The notes: generated by a model from the sequence alone, not told the origin. Counted from the stretch's first letter, positions 1 to 7,856 are shown. The stretch is 64,000 nucleotides of DNA from Poriferisodalis sp965214215 (GCF_965214215.1 NZ_CBDCBD010000003.1:1178001-1242000), one strand, 5' to 3'. Numbers and translations: made by a program.

Positions 1-1
1 C

Positions 2-472
2 AGGCTCACGGGCAGCCCGCCCGCGGCTGATCGGTTCGATGCCGTGCGCCGAGCGGCGAATCGGCTCGGCGCTGTGGTCCTGCTGAAGGGCCCGACGACC
101 CTGGTGGCCGCGCCTGGGGGCACCGAGACTGATGCCCGGTCGGGGACCCCGCCGGTTGCTCCTGATAGTTCAGCAGCAGGTGCTGCGCCGGCTGCCGTGC
201 TGGCGGTCACCGCCGGAACGCCACGTCTGGCGACTGCCGGGTCGGGCGACGTGCTCTGCGGTGTGATCGCAGCGGTGTTGTCTGGGGGCCCAGCAGACCT
301 CGCTGGCGTGGTGTCGCAGGTTGCTGCGGCGGCGCACTGGCACGGGCGCACCGCGACGGTTGAGGGCTCCGGGTCAGCATTGACGCCGCTGACTGCGATG
401 CGCCAGGTCGAGCTGCTGACCGCGGCGCGAGAAAGGCTCGCTGCATCGCGTGCGAAATCGAGCGGCGCGTGA
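2..472 (+). CDS. nnrD: ADP-dependent NAD(P)H-hydrate dehydratase, C-terminal part (5' end outside window)
   Basis: This is the last ~157 codons of a carbohydrate-kinase-like NAD(P)HX dehydratase, which repairs hydrated NADH/NADPH. The visible part has the family core VLLKGPTTLVA and the signature TAGSGDVLCGVIAA, whose Gly-Ser-Gly-Asp forms the catalytic/anion-hole loop of the ribokinase-like fold. A hydrophilic stretch between these two motifs is longer than usual. The stop codon overlaps the alr start by 4 nt, so the genes are co-transcribed. In many actinobacteria the gene is a fusion with the NnrE epimerase; the missing 5' end prevents deciding that here. Confidence 0.85.
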   Translation, partial: RLTGSPPAADRFDAVRRAANRLGAVVLLKGPTTLVAAPGGTETDARSGTPPVAPDSSAAGAAPAAVLAVTAGTPRLATAGSGDVLCGVIAAVLSGGPADLAGVVSQVAAAAHWHGRTATVEGSGSALTPLTAMRQVELLTAARERLAASRAKSSGA

Positions 473-1671
473 CCGACGTGACCGACGCACCGGAGATGCG
501 TCCTACCTGGTGCGACATCGATCTCGATGCACTCGACCGCAACTTGGCCACGATCCGCCGTCATGTCGGCGGTGCCGAAGTGGTGCCCGTTGTCAAGGCC
601 AATGCCTACGGTCACGGCATCGCGCACGTGGGGCTCGCGCTGCAGTCGGCCGGCGTGTCGTGCGTGGCCGTTGCCTATGTAGAGGAAGCGCTGGCACTGC
701 GCAGCGCCGGGGTGACCATCGACATCCACGTCCTCGGCGGCGCGGTCGAACGCCAGATCCCGTTGTTTCTCGCCCACAATCTGATCCTTACCGCGCCGTC
801 GATCGACAAGCTCCACCAGATCGACCAAGCAGCGGCCGCGGCGGGCACCACCGCCCGGGCGCACCTCAAGATCGACACCGGCATGGAACGCATCGGCGTC
901 CATCACTACAACGCCCACCGACTCTTTGCCGAATCGCTCCGCTGCCGTTCGGTACGCATTGAAGGCGTGTTCAGCCACTTCGCCAACGCCGACCACCCTG
1001 ATCTGGCCGATGCGCGCACGCAGCTCGACCGCTTCAACGAGGCATTGAGCTTCTACGAACGCCATTCGCTGCCGACACCCGTGCGGCACATGGCGGCATC
1101 CGCGGCGATCGCCCGCCTGCCCGAAGCCCATCTCGAACGTGTCCGTCCCGGCATCTTGCTCTATGGCGTCGCTCCTCAGCCAGAGATTGCGTCCGCCCTG
1201 CCGACCGAACCGGTGCTGAGCTGGCACAGCGAGGTCGTGTACTTCAAGGTCGTGCCTGAAGGGGCGTCGGTCGGTTATGGCAGTACCTGGACGGCCGACC
1301 GTCAGACGCGGGTGATCACCTTGCCCGTGGGGTACGCCGATGGCTATGCCCGCTCGCTTGGCACCGGGCCGTCGCACAACCCGGCCCATGAGCCGGCGAG
1401 CGTGCTCGTCGAGGGTGCGCTGCACTCGGTGGTCGGCAACGTCTGCATGGATCAAACGATGGTGAACATCGGCGATGCGAGCGCCTACAACGGCGACCGC
1501 GTCACGCTTGTGGGCGCCCACGGCGATGAGCGGGTGACCATCGCCGACCTGGCCCGCTGGTCCGGTCGCAGTCCCTACGAAGTGCTCACCGGCATCTCTA
1601 TGCGTGTCCCGCGCCTCTACCGCCGCCGAGAAACCGCCTCACGAGGCGTCGCCGTCTCCGTGGCACGCTAG
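469..1671 (+). CDS. alr: Alanine racemase
   Basis: PLP-dependent interconversion of L- and D-alanine, which supplies D-Ala for peptidoglycan. The PLP lysine is K43 in VVKANAYGHG and the second catalytic base is Y270 in VGYGSTWTA. The C-terminal beta domain carries GNVCMDQTMV. At 400 aa the length is normal. The GTG start at 469 overlaps the upstream stop (GTGA), which fixes it. The order nnrD-alr-tsaE-tsaB-rimI-tsaD is a common actinobacterial operon. The last ~15 residues are a non-conserved basic tail. Confidence 0.95.
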   Translation: MTDVTDAPEMRPTWCDIDLDALDRNLATIRRHVGGAEVVPVVKANAYGHGIAHVGLALQSAGVSCVAVAYVEEALALRSAGVTIDIHVLGGAVERQIPLFLAHNLILTAPSIDKLHQIDQAAAAAGTTARAHLKIDTGMERIGVHHYNAHRLFAESLRCRSVRIEGVFSHFANADHPDLADARTQLDRFNEALSFYERHSLPTPVRHMAASAAIARLPEAHLERVRPGILLYGVAPQPEIASALPTEPVLSWHSEVVYFKVVPEGASVGYGSTWTADRQTRVITLPVGYADGYARSLGTGPSHNPAHEPASVLVEGALHSVVGNVCMDQTMVNIGDASAYNGDRVTLVGAHGDERVTIADLARWSGRSPYEVLTGISMRVPRLYRRRETASRGVAVSVAR

Positions 1672-1683
1672 ACAAGTCCCGTT

Positions 1684-2187
1684 ATGTGGTTCCGGACGAC
1701 GAGCGTGGAGGGGACTCGGGCCGTAGCAGCAGCACTCGAACCCTTGCTGCGCCCCGGCGACGTGCTGTTGCTGTCGGGTGACCTCGGGGCGGGCAAGACC
1801 GTCTTCACTCAGGGACTGGCGGCGGCACTCGGTGTCACCGAGCAGGTGACCAGCCCCACCTTCACCTTGGCGCAGAGCTATGAGGGCCGGATGCGATTGC
1901 ATCACCTCGACGTCTACCGGTTGGACAACCTGGGCGAGGTGCTGGACTTGGACCTGCCCGAGCTGCTCGACGACGACGCGGTGGTGTGCGTGGAATGGGG
2001 CGAAGTGGTCATCGGCGAACTGCCGCACGACTTTCTGCGACTTCGCATCAGGCTCGCCGACCCTGATGAATCGCCCGATATCCGCCTCTTCGAGGCCGAC
2101 CTCGTCGGCCCGAGCTGGCACGACCGCGCCGACGCACTCGCCGACGCATGGCACTTTGCCGACAGCTCTCTGGTGCCGCCGTGCTAG
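1684..2187 (+). CDS. tsaE: tRNA threonylcarbamoyladenosine biosynthesis ATPase TsaE
   Basis: ATPase subunit that works with TsaB and TsaD to place threonylcarbamoyl on A37 of ANN-decoding tRNAs. Walker A is GDLGAGKT (residues 32-39), followed by the family motif TSPTFTLAQSYEG and the HHLDVYRLD segment. It starts 12 nt after alr. The 167 aa length is normal. The stop codon lies inside the first unit of a 32-nt tandem repeat that runs into the tsaB start. Confidence 0.93.
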   Translation: MWFRTTSVEGTRAVAAALEPLLRPGDVLLLSGDLGAGKTVFTQGLAAALGVTEQVTSPTFTLAQSYEGRMRLHHLDVYRLDNLGEVLDLDLPELLDDDAVVCVEWGEVVIGELPHDFLRLRIRLADPDESPDIRLFEADLVGPSWHDRADALADAWHFADSSLVPPC

Positions 2188-2276
2188 TACTCGAATGCGC
2201 GAAGGCAGCGCCGTGCTAGTGCTCGACGGCGCGGAGGCAGCGCTGTGTTAGTTCTCGGCATCGAGACAGCGACGCC
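2181..2276 (+). repeat. Three tandem 32-nt units spanning the tsaE end and the tsaB start
   Basis: Units are 2181-2212, 2213-2244 and 2245-2276, each beginning GTG(C/T)TAGTNCTCG. Units 1 and 2 match at 27 of 32 positions and units 2 and 3 at 20 of 32. Unit 1 contains the tsaE stop codon (TAG, 2185-2187). Unit 3 begins exactly at the tsaB start codon. The pattern looks like two extra copies of the tsaB 5' end inserted ahead of the gene. Confidence 0.8.
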
Positions 2277-2943
2277 GCAGGTCGGCGTGGCCATCGGCGG
2301 TCACGAGGGCATCATCGCCTCGTTCCACACCACCCGCGACCGGCGCCATGCCGAGACGCTCGTGCCGGCAATCCAGTTCCTGTGCTCGCAGGCCCAGATG
2401 AAGCTCTCGCAGATCGGCCTCGTCGCTGTCGACGTCGGCCCGGGTCTGTTCACGGGTCTGCGGGTGGGCTTGGCGACAGCGAAGTCCATCGCGCATGCCT
2501 GCCGGGTCCCGATGATCGGTGTGTCCAGCTTGGACCTCACCGCATTCCCGGCACGCTTCAGCGATCGGCTCATCGTCTCGACGGTGGATGCCCGCCGGGG
2601 CGAGATCTTCCATGCCACCTACCGGCGCGCGCCCGGGGGCATCCAGCTCATGAGCCCGCCGGCCGTCGACCAACCCGCCGACGTGGCGGGGCAGCTGATG
2701 GCAACGGGTGCGGAAACGCTGATCGTGGGTGACGGCGCCCAGCGATACGCAGAGGTGCTCGGCGGCGTGCGGGGTGCGGAAATCGGCCGGGAAGGGCTGC
2801 GCCATCCCAATGCCGGTGCCTTGGTAGAGCTGGCGCACGCGCGGGCGTTGCGCGAGGAGTTCGTGAGTCCATCAGAGATCACGCCGATGTACCTGCGCGC
2901 TCCCGATGCCCGCATCAACTGGCAGCAGCGGGAGCGGTCGTGA
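2245..2943 (+). CDS. tsaB: tRNA threonylcarbamoyladenosine biosynthesis protein TsaB
   Basis: ASKHA-fold partner of TsaD and TsaE in t6A synthesis. The N-terminus has the family pattern LGIETATPQVGVAIGG, then VDVGPGLFTGLRVGLATAKSIA and VDARRGEIFHATYR. At 232 aa the length fits. The GTG start at 2245 gives the canonical MLVLGIETA N-terminus. There is no clear Shine-Dalgarno motif, because the upstream 64 nt are copies of the gene's own 5' end. The stop overlaps the rimI GTG start. Confidence 0.93.
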   Translation: MLVLGIETATPQVGVAIGGHEGIIASFHTTRDRRHAETLVPAIQFLCSQAQMKLSQIGLVAVDVGPGLFTGLRVGLATAKSIAHACRVPMIGVSSLDLTAFPARFSDRLIVSTVDARRGEIFHATYRRAPGGIQLMSPPAVDQPADVAGQLMATGAETLIVGDGAQRYAEVLGGVRGAEIGREGLRHPNAGALVELAHARALREEFVSPSEITPMYLRAPDARINWQQRERS

Positions 2944-3623
2944 ACGCCGCTTCGGCCGCGCGCTCTTCGGCCCCTTCGGCGTCGGGCGTTGCTGAGAGTT
3001 CCGACTTCAGACATGCCGCCGACTCAGAGCTGCTGATCTGCCCGATGGCTCGAATGCACCTGCGCGACATCCGACGCATCGATCGGTTGGTGTACCCGAG
3101 GCCCTGGTCGATGTCGCTGTATCTCGACGAGCTGCGACGCGGTGACGACCGGGTGTACCGCGTGGCGTGCCAACGGCGACTGCGCGTCCGTCAAACCGGC
3201 GTTGTGGGCTACGGCGGGTTCATGATCGTGGCCGGCGAGGGACACATCACATCGGTGGCTGTCCATCCTGAATGCCAAGGCCAGCGCGTGGGCGCACGGC
3301 TGATGCTGGAACTGCACCGCGAGGCGCGTCGCATCGACGGGCTCGAGGCGCTGACGCTGGAGGTACGTTCCTCCAACGCTGCTGCACAGCGGCTGTACCG
3401 ATGGTTCGGTTACGCACCGGTCGGCACGCGCAAGAACTACTACCGCGACGGACCCCGCGGCCGTGAGGATGCGCTGGTGATGTGGTGCCACGACATTGAC
3501 GGCGACGGGCACGGCGAACGACTCGACGCAATAGCCACGGCCCTCGGCGTTACCGAGGGCGCATCGGGCACGGCCCTCGGCGTTACCGAGGGCGCATGCG
3601 ACACAGCATTGGGGGTCGCATGA
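2940..3623 (+). CDS. rimI: GNAT acetyltransferase, RimI-like (ribosomal protein S18 N-alanine acetyltransferase)
   Basis: GNAT fold: the acetyl-CoA loop is in the segment HITSVAVHPECQGQRVGARL, and the RimI-typical C-terminal part is SSNAAAQRLYRWFGYAPVG followed by RKNYY. The position between tsaB and tsaD is the usual RimI context. The N-terminus (~30 residues, Ala/Ser-rich) and C-terminus are extended. The C-terminus holds a DNA-level tandem repeat encoding TALGVTEGA twice plus TALGVA. The GTG start overlaps the tsaB stop (GTGA), although an internal start near MARMHLRDIRR is possible. Confidence 0.85.
   Translation: MNAASAARSSAPSASGVAESSDFRHAADSELLICPMARMHLRDIRRIDRLVYPRPWSMSLYLDELRRGDDRVYRVACQRRLRVRQTGVVGYGGFMIVAGEGHITSVAVHPECQGQRVGARLMLELHREARRIDGLEALTLEVRSSNAAAQRLYRWFGYAPVGTRKNYYRDGPRGREDALVMWCHDIDGDGHGERLDAIATALGVTEGASGTALGVTEGACDTALGVA
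3537..3616 (+). repeat. 33-nt tandem repeat with two 7-bp hairpins at the rimI 3' end
   Basis: Full units are 3537-3569 and 3570-3602, followed by a degenerate third. Each full unit contains CCCTCGGCGTTACCGAGGG (3541-3559 and 3574-3592), a 7-bp stem with a 5-nt loop. The repeat is a multiple of three and is translated as the RimI tail. It ends just before the tsaD start. Confidence 0.8.
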
Positions 3624-4627
3624 CAACCATCTTGGGCATCGAGACCTCCTGCGATGAGACGGCCGCAGCAGTAGTGGACGACGGCCGCGAGGTGCGTTCC
3701 AGCATCGTCAGCAGTCAGGTTGATCTCCACGCTCGTTATGGCGGCGTGGTGCCCGAGATCGCGGGGCGCGCCCACGAAGCGCTGATCACCCCGGTGGTGG
3801 CCGAAGCGTTGGTGGAAGCCGGCGCAGCCGACGAAGACATCGATGTCGTGGCGGCTACCTGCGGCCCCGGCTTGGTGGGCAGCCTGCTGGTGGGGGTGGC
3901 CGCAGCCAAGGCGTTGGCGCTGGTGTGGGACGTCCCCTATATCGGCATCAACCACCACGAAGCCCACCTGTACGCGGCGCTGCTCGACGAGCACGACGCC
4001 GAAGTGCAATTTCCGCTGGTCACCCTGCTGGTCTCGGGGGGGCACACGATGCTGATCTCGTTCGAGGGCCACGGCCGATACCGCCTGCTGGGCGCGACCC
4101 GTGACGATGCCGCCGGCGAGGCCTTCGACAAAGTGGCCCGCTACTTGGGGCTCGGTTACCCGGGCGGCCCCGCCATCGACCGGCTGGCGTCGCAGGGCGA
4201 CCCCACCGCGGTCCCGCTCACCAGAGCCATGCTCGACGACGGATACGACTTCTCGTTCTCGGGCATCAAGACCGCAGTCATCAACTGGGTGCGAGCCCAC
4301 CCCGAGGTCGCCACTGCCGACGTTGCGGCGTCATTTCAGGCCTGCGTGACCGACGTGCTGACGCACAAGGCCCGAAAGGCGGCCCGAGAATTCGGCGCCG
4401 CGGGCATCTGTTTGGCCGGCGGCGTGGCAGCCAACAGCGCGCTGCGCGAACGCACGCTCGACATCTGCGTGGAGGACGGCATCAACGTGTACCTGCCCAG
4501 CCGGTCGATGTGTACCGACAACGCCGCCATGATCGCCGCCACTGCCTGGTACCGGCTGTCCAGCGACGGCCCCTCGGCTCTCGACGGCGGCGCCGATCCC
4601 AACCTGCGCATCGCTTTCGTGGACTGA
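3620..4627 (+). CDS. tsaD: tRNA N6-adenosine threonylcarbamoyltransferase TsaD
   Basis: Catalytic subunit of t6A synthesis (Kae1/YgjD family). The N-terminus is ILGIETSCDETAAAVV. The metal-binding motif is NHHEAH (H112, H116), and LVSGGHT, GEAFDKVARYLGLGYPGG and GGVAANSALR follow. I choose ATG 3620, which overlaps the rimI stop (ATGA) and gives 335 aa. An in-frame ATG at 3596 would add eight non-conserved residues inside the repeat. Last gene of the operon. Confidence 0.95.
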   Translation: MTTILGIETSCDETAAAVVDDGREVRSSIVSSQVDLHARYGGVVPEIAGRAHEALITPVVAEALVEAGAADEDIDVVAATCGPGLVGSLLVGVAAAKALALVWDVPYIGINHHEAHLYAALLDEHDAEVQFPLVTLLVSGGHTMLISFEGHGRYRLLGATRDDAAGEAFDKVARYLGLGYPGGPAIDRLASQGDPTAVPLTRAMLDDGYDFSFSGIKTAVINWVRAHPEVATADVAASFQACVTDVLTHKARKAAREFGAAGICLAGGVAANSALRERTLDICVEDGINVYLPSRSMCTDNAAMIAATAWYRLSSDGPSALDGGADPNLRIAFVD

Positions 4628-4845
4628 GCCGTGTCGTTCTGGCTCAGCGGATCGAGGACGAACGCGTCATCTCGTCTTCGTGCCCGCGGCCATCGCCGCA
4701 GCCTGCAGGCGTAGCCGCGGAACGCAAGATTTTGGTTTACAACACCTTGTAATGCCGGTTTGCAACATCTCGTGATGTCGACCGCCAACACATCACCCGG
4801 TCGCCCGCATCGAGCGTGACACAGTTCGGTGCCATCGAACGGGTT

Positions 4846-4901
4846 GGAACAGCTCTGTTCCTAACAAGGCGTTGACACAGAACTGTTCCAATCCGTAGGT
4901 T
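4846..4901 (+). promoter_or_regulatory. hipBA promoter with two paired operator palindromes
   Basis: Two related palindromes lie 28 bp apart centre to centre: GGAACAGCTCTGTTCC (4846-4861) and GACACAGAACTGTTCC (4874-4889). They share CAGNNCTGTTCC. The second overlaps a consensus -35 TTGACA (4872-4877). The -10 is TAGGTT (4896-4901), 18 nt further and 6 nt before the hipB ATG, which implies a leaderless mRNA. HipB-type antitoxins repress their own promoter through such paired sites; that role here is inferred from position. Confidence 0.6.
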
Positions 4902-4907
4902 GGGGTC

Positions 4908-5144
4908 ATGTCTGGCAAGATGTTCCGGAACATGCAGACGGTCGGACAGTTCGGCATGGAGGTCCGCCGTCTTCGCGAGTCTTCTGGGCTCTCACAAGCA
5001 CAACTCGCGGAACTGTCGGGAGTGTCGCGGCGTTGGGTCGGCCGGCTTGAGCGCGGCCATGTCGGTGCCGAGTTGGACAACATCATGCGCCTCACCAGAG
5101 CGCTGGGTTTGGCAATGCGCTTCGAGTCTCTCCCAGAGCGATGA
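4908..5144 (+). CDS. hipB: HipB-like Xre-family antitoxin
   Basis: 78-aa protein with one helix-turn-helix of the Cro/C1 type: EVRRLRESSGLSQAQLAELSGVSRRWVGRLERG. The C-terminal ALGLAMRFE is typical of HipB proteins. It should neutralise HipA and repress the operon. The ATG at 4908 lies 6 nt after a TANNNT -10. The stop overlaps the hipA start by 4 nt (ATGA). Confidence 0.88.
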   Translation: MSGKMFRNMQTVGQFGMEVRRLRESSGLSQAQLAELSGVSRRWVGRLERGHVGAELDNIMRLTRALGLAMRFESLPER

Positions 5145-6493
5145 ACGCGATGCCGGATCTGTCGGTGCTGATGCATGGGGACGTCGCCGCGCTTTTGCGA
5201 GGTTCCCCCGACGGCAATCTGTCGCTGACCTATGACGGTGACTACATGGAGGATCCCCGGTCCATCCCGCTGTCGTTGTCGCTGCCGTTCTCGGAACGGC
5301 CGCACAGGGGAGCGGGTCCGCAGCGGTGGATTCGTTCGCTCCTCCCAGACAACCCCGAGACTCTGAACCGTTGGTACGCCCGAGAAGAAGTGCTCCATCG
5401 TTCGCCCGTCGGCCTGTTGTCAACCAGGATTGGCTTGGACTGCGCGGGAGCTGTCCAGTTCTGCCCGGCGGGTGATGAAGAGCAACTCGATGAGCGCGCC
5501 AGCGGTCTCGAGGGTCTGACGCGAGCAGACGTCGCCCGCGAGATCGCCGCATCCATCGGGCAGCCGGGGGCGTGGCACCCAGATGATGTAGAACCCTATT
5601 TCAGCCTTGGCGGCTACCAGACGAAGATCGCCCTGCATCTGGAAGGTCATCAATGGGCTCGACCGTTCGGCAACATTCCGACGACTCACATCCTCAAGCC
5701 GCGTCCACATGCGAGTCGATTCGTTGCCGTCGCTGAGCATCTCTGTCTCGGCGCCGCCCGAGCACTTGGGATGGAGGCAGCCGCATCGACGGTCGAACAA
5801 TTCGACGACAACACGGTTCTCGTCGTGGAGCGCTACGACCGCGAGTTTGTAGACGGCATCTGGAGACGCATCCACCAAGAGGACATGTGTCAGGCCCTCG
5901 GGCGCGACGGAGTGCAGAAGTATGAGCACAGCGGCGGTCCCGGCATGACTGCCTTAGGCGATCTCATTCGGTTGCACTCCACGCGCCCAGAAGCCGACAT
6001 CCGTCGTTTCGCAGATGCTCTCGTCTACTCATGGCTGGTCATCAACCGTGACGCGCACGCCAGGAACTACAGCATCATTCACGCCTATGACCGCATCCGC
6101 CTGGCGCCGCTCTACGACACCAACTCGTCGCTCATGTTCCGGCGACGCAAGATCGGCGAAGCCAACATGGCGATGCGCTACGGCAGCACCTTCACCGTCT
6201 ATTCAGCCGGCTCGAAACAAGCACTGCCGGACATGGCGCTCAGGCTGAGAATTCCCGCGAGCGCCCTCGTCGACCGAGCCGAAGAAATGGCTTCCGGTCT
6301 TCCCGGGACCATGCAGGCGGCGATACAAGCGCTTCCGCCGGCAATGCAGGACGCCGAGGAGGTCGCAAAGTTCGCCTCGAGTATGCAACGCCGGTCCGAA
6401 GAGTGCCTCACGTCGATCCATTCGGCTCGCCGCCACCTCAAGCAAGTCGGCCACACTCAGTCCCGGCCCAAACTGGGCACTTCGCACCCATAG
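5141..6493 (+). CDS. hipA: HipA-type serine/threonine kinase toxin
   Basis: 450-aa kinase toxin; the E. coli homologue phosphorylates glutamyl-tRNA synthetase. Visible motifs are the P-loop-like SLGGYQTK (155-162), the ATP-binding lysine K186 in HILKP, the hinge VERYDR, the catalytic loop INRDAHARN (D304, H306, N309) and the metal-binding D326 in LAPLYD. All kinase residues are present, so the toxin looks intact. An alternative start is ATG 5150 (MPDLSVLMHG). A strong hairpin follows at 6535-6572. Confidence 0.9.
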   Translation: MNAMPDLSVLMHGDVAALLRGSPDGNLSLTYDGDYMEDPRSIPLSLSLPFSERPHRGAGPQRWIRSLLPDNPETLNRWYAREEVLHRSPVGLLSTRIGLDCAGAVQFCPAGDEEQLDERASGLEGLTRADVAREIAASIGQPGAWHPDDVEPYFSLGGYQTKIALHLEGHQWARPFGNIPTTHILKPRPHASRFVAVAEHLCLGAARALGMEAAASTVEQFDDNTVLVVERYDREFVDGIWRRIHQEDMCQALGRDGVQKYEHSGGPGMTALGDLIRLHSTRPEADIRRFADALVYSWLVINRDAHARNYSIIHAYDRIRLAPLYDTNSSLMFRRRKIGEANMAMRYGSTFTVYSAGSKQALPDMALRLRIPASALVDRAEEMASGLPGTMQAAIQALPPAMQDAEEVAKFASSMQRRSEECLTSIHSARRHLKQVGHTQSRPKLGTSHP

Positions 6494-6514
6494 CGGTGGT
6501 TATGCCCCCGACGG
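6480..6514 (+). repeat. 35-bp direct repeat, copy 1
   Basis: Matches 7658-7692 at 33 of 35 positions, 1178 bp apart. The first copy covers the hipA stop codon; the second lies after vapC. The pair brackets the decayed minus-strand gene and vapBC. Confidence 0.75.
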
Positions 6515-6534
6515 GTGCAACAGAACCGCCCGTC

Positions 6535-6572
6535 GCAGCGGTCTCGGCCGGTTGGTGAGCCGAGACCGCTGC
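6535..6572 (+). terminator. Perfect 14-bp hairpin downstream of hipA
   Basis: GCAGCGGTCTCGGC (6535-6548) pairs fully with GCCGAGACCGCTGC (6559-6572) across a 10-nt loop. There is no T-tract, as is common in GC-rich actinobacteria. It also sits just past the stop of the minus-strand pseudogene, so it could serve both directions. Confidence 0.6.
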
Positions 6573-6591
6573 GGCCGGCATCGCAGTGGGC

Positions 6592-6937
6592 TCAGTTGGT
6601 GGCCTCGATGCACTCGAGTGTTTGACGGACCGGCTTCCAGCCGAACCATCTGGACTCTCGCTCTTTCGCCTCAGCGGCGGTGAGCGCCGGCGCTTCGCGT
6701 TGGGTTGGCGGTCTCAGTCCGGGAGGCCGCGCCTGACTTTGCTGCCGGACCGGGTCGCCGATCAGCCTCAGCGGGTCGCGTCGTTAAGGCTCGCCACCGT
6801 CGGGTCGTTGCCTCTGATCGTGATCGTCGCTGAGAACGGGCTCCCCACCGCGTCACCGGTGCCACTGTTGACGGCAAACGTGAGGGCGCGGTCAGGCTCG
6901 TCGGCAGGGTCGTCATCCGCGGCGGGGTAGTCGCATC
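6592..6937 (-). pseudogene. Frameshifted remnant of a Calx-beta-type surface protein
   Basis: Reading leftwards from about 6937, one frame gives an acidic segment, then RALTFAVNSGTGDAV and FSATITIRGNDPTVASLNDA, then a stop. The pattern resembles the end of a Calx-beta/Ig-like repeat. One base out of frame the reading continues as PLRLIGDPVRQQSQA and then AAEAKERESRWFGWKPVRQ, ending ECIEATN at the stop 6592-6594. I read this as the 3' end of one gene broken by a frameshift, with the 5' part lost. The family assignment is by eye and weak; the frame switch is what the sequence shows. Confidence 0.4.
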
Positions 6938-6965
6938 GAATGACGGTATCTCTGCATCATGATGT

Positions 6966-6971
6966 TAGATT
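6966..6971 (+). promoter_or_regulatory. Leaderless-type -10 element of vapBC
   Basis: TAGATT ends 6 nt before the vapB ATG. The palindrome CATCATGATG just upstream (about 6953-6963) may be the operator. No convincing -35 is visible. Confidence 0.45.
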
Positions 6972-6977
6972 TCTGTC

Positions 6978-7211
6978 ATGCGCACGACACTGACGCTGCA
7001 CGACGATGTGGCTGCCGCTGTGGATCGTCTGCGGCGATCCGAGGGCATCGGCGTGAGCGAGGCCGTCAACCGCCTAGTCCGCGAGGGACTGGCCAAGCCC
7101 AAGACCGTTCCCTCCTATGAGCACGACTCCCACGACATGGGACAGAAGCTCGATATCACCAACATCGGCGACGTGATCGGCCTGCTGGACGAGACCGACC
7201 TGCCGTGCTGA
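6978..7211 (+). CDS. vapB: VapB-like ribbon-helix-helix antitoxin
   Basis: 77 aa. The N-terminal RTTLTLHDDVAAAVDRLR followed by SVSEAVNRLVREGL-like helices is a ribbon-helix-helix DNA-binding domain. The acidic C-terminal tail (DVIGLLDETDLPC) would occupy the toxin active site. The stop overlaps the PIN toxin start. It should bind the promoter as a repressor and neutralise VapC. Confidence 0.82.
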   Translation: MRTTLTLHDDVAAAVDRLRRSEGIGVSEAVNRLVREGLAKPKTVPSYEHDSHDMGQKLDITNIGDVIGLLDETDLPC

Positions 7212-7633
7212 TCGATGCCAATCTGCTGCTGTACGCCGTCGACAGTTCCTCACCACACCACGAGCAGTCAGCGCGGTGGCTGGTGGCGGTGCTCAACGGG
7301 CGCCGCAGGGTGGCGCTCCCGTGGCAGACCCTCGGGGCCTTCCTGCGCATCGGCACCAACCCGCGCGTCTACTCCAACCCGCTGACCGCGCGGCAGGCAT
7401 GGGGCTGCGTCCAACGCTGGGTCGACGCCGAACCGACCTGGATCCCGCCGCCCACCGAACGCACTACGACGATCTTGGGCGACCTCCTCATCAAGCACCA
7501 CGCCACGGCCAATCTCGTGCCCGACGCCATGCTCGCCGCGCTGGCCATTGAGCACGGTCTCACAGTGATGAGCACCGACACCGATTTCGCCCGCTTCGCT
7601 GAGGTTCGCTGGGAGAACCCTCTCGCGGCATAA
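7205..7633 (+). CDS. vapC: VapC-type PIN-domain ribonuclease toxin
   Basis: 142-aa PIN domain. The first conserved Asp is D4 (MLIDANLLLYAV). The C-terminal acidic residues lie in PDAMLAALAIEHGLTVMSTDTDFARF. This layout matches Mg-dependent RNases that cut tRNA or rRNA. The GTG start at 7205 overlaps the antitoxin stop by 7 nt, typical of translational coupling. Length and motifs are complete. Confidence 0.87.
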   Translation: MLIDANLLLYAVDSSSPHHEQSARWLVAVLNGRRRVALPWQTLGAFLRIGTNPRVYSNPLTARQAWGCVQRWVDAEPTWIPPPTERTTTILGDLLIKHHATANLVPDAMLAALAIEHGLTVMSTDTDFARFAEVRWENPLAA

Positions 7634-7657
7634 CACCGGCCCCCTACAAGACCGGCG

Positions 7658-7692
7658 CTTCGCACTCATAGCGGTGGTTGTGCCCCCGACGG
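7658..7692 (+). repeat. 35-bp direct repeat, copy 2
   Basis: Second copy of the element at 6480-6514 (two mismatches). It lies 24 nt after the vapC stop. The rest of the 7634-7801 interval shows no gene. Confidence 0.75.
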
Positions 7693-7801
7693 TTACGGGT
7701 CTGACTCCGCGCTTCGCTGGTTTCGTGCCTTGCAAACGATCTGTCGGCCTGTTTCGCGTCGGGGGCGCGCGCCATGGTGCGTCGTCACGGTGTCAGCGAG
7801 G

Positions 7802-7856
7802 TTGTGGGCGGTGTCCTGTGCTCGTATCGTTAGCACTCGCCCGGTGAGAGTGCTAA
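7802..7856 (+). promoter_or_regulatory. groESL promoter with a perfect CIRCE operator
   Basis: -35 TTGTGG (7802-7807), a 17-nt spacer and -10 TATCGT (7825-7830). CIRCE occupies 7830-7856: TTAGCACTC, nine bases, GAGTGCTAA, with both arms perfect. It overlaps the -10 and start-point region, so HrcA would block initiation until heat or misfolding stress. Confidence 0.92.
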
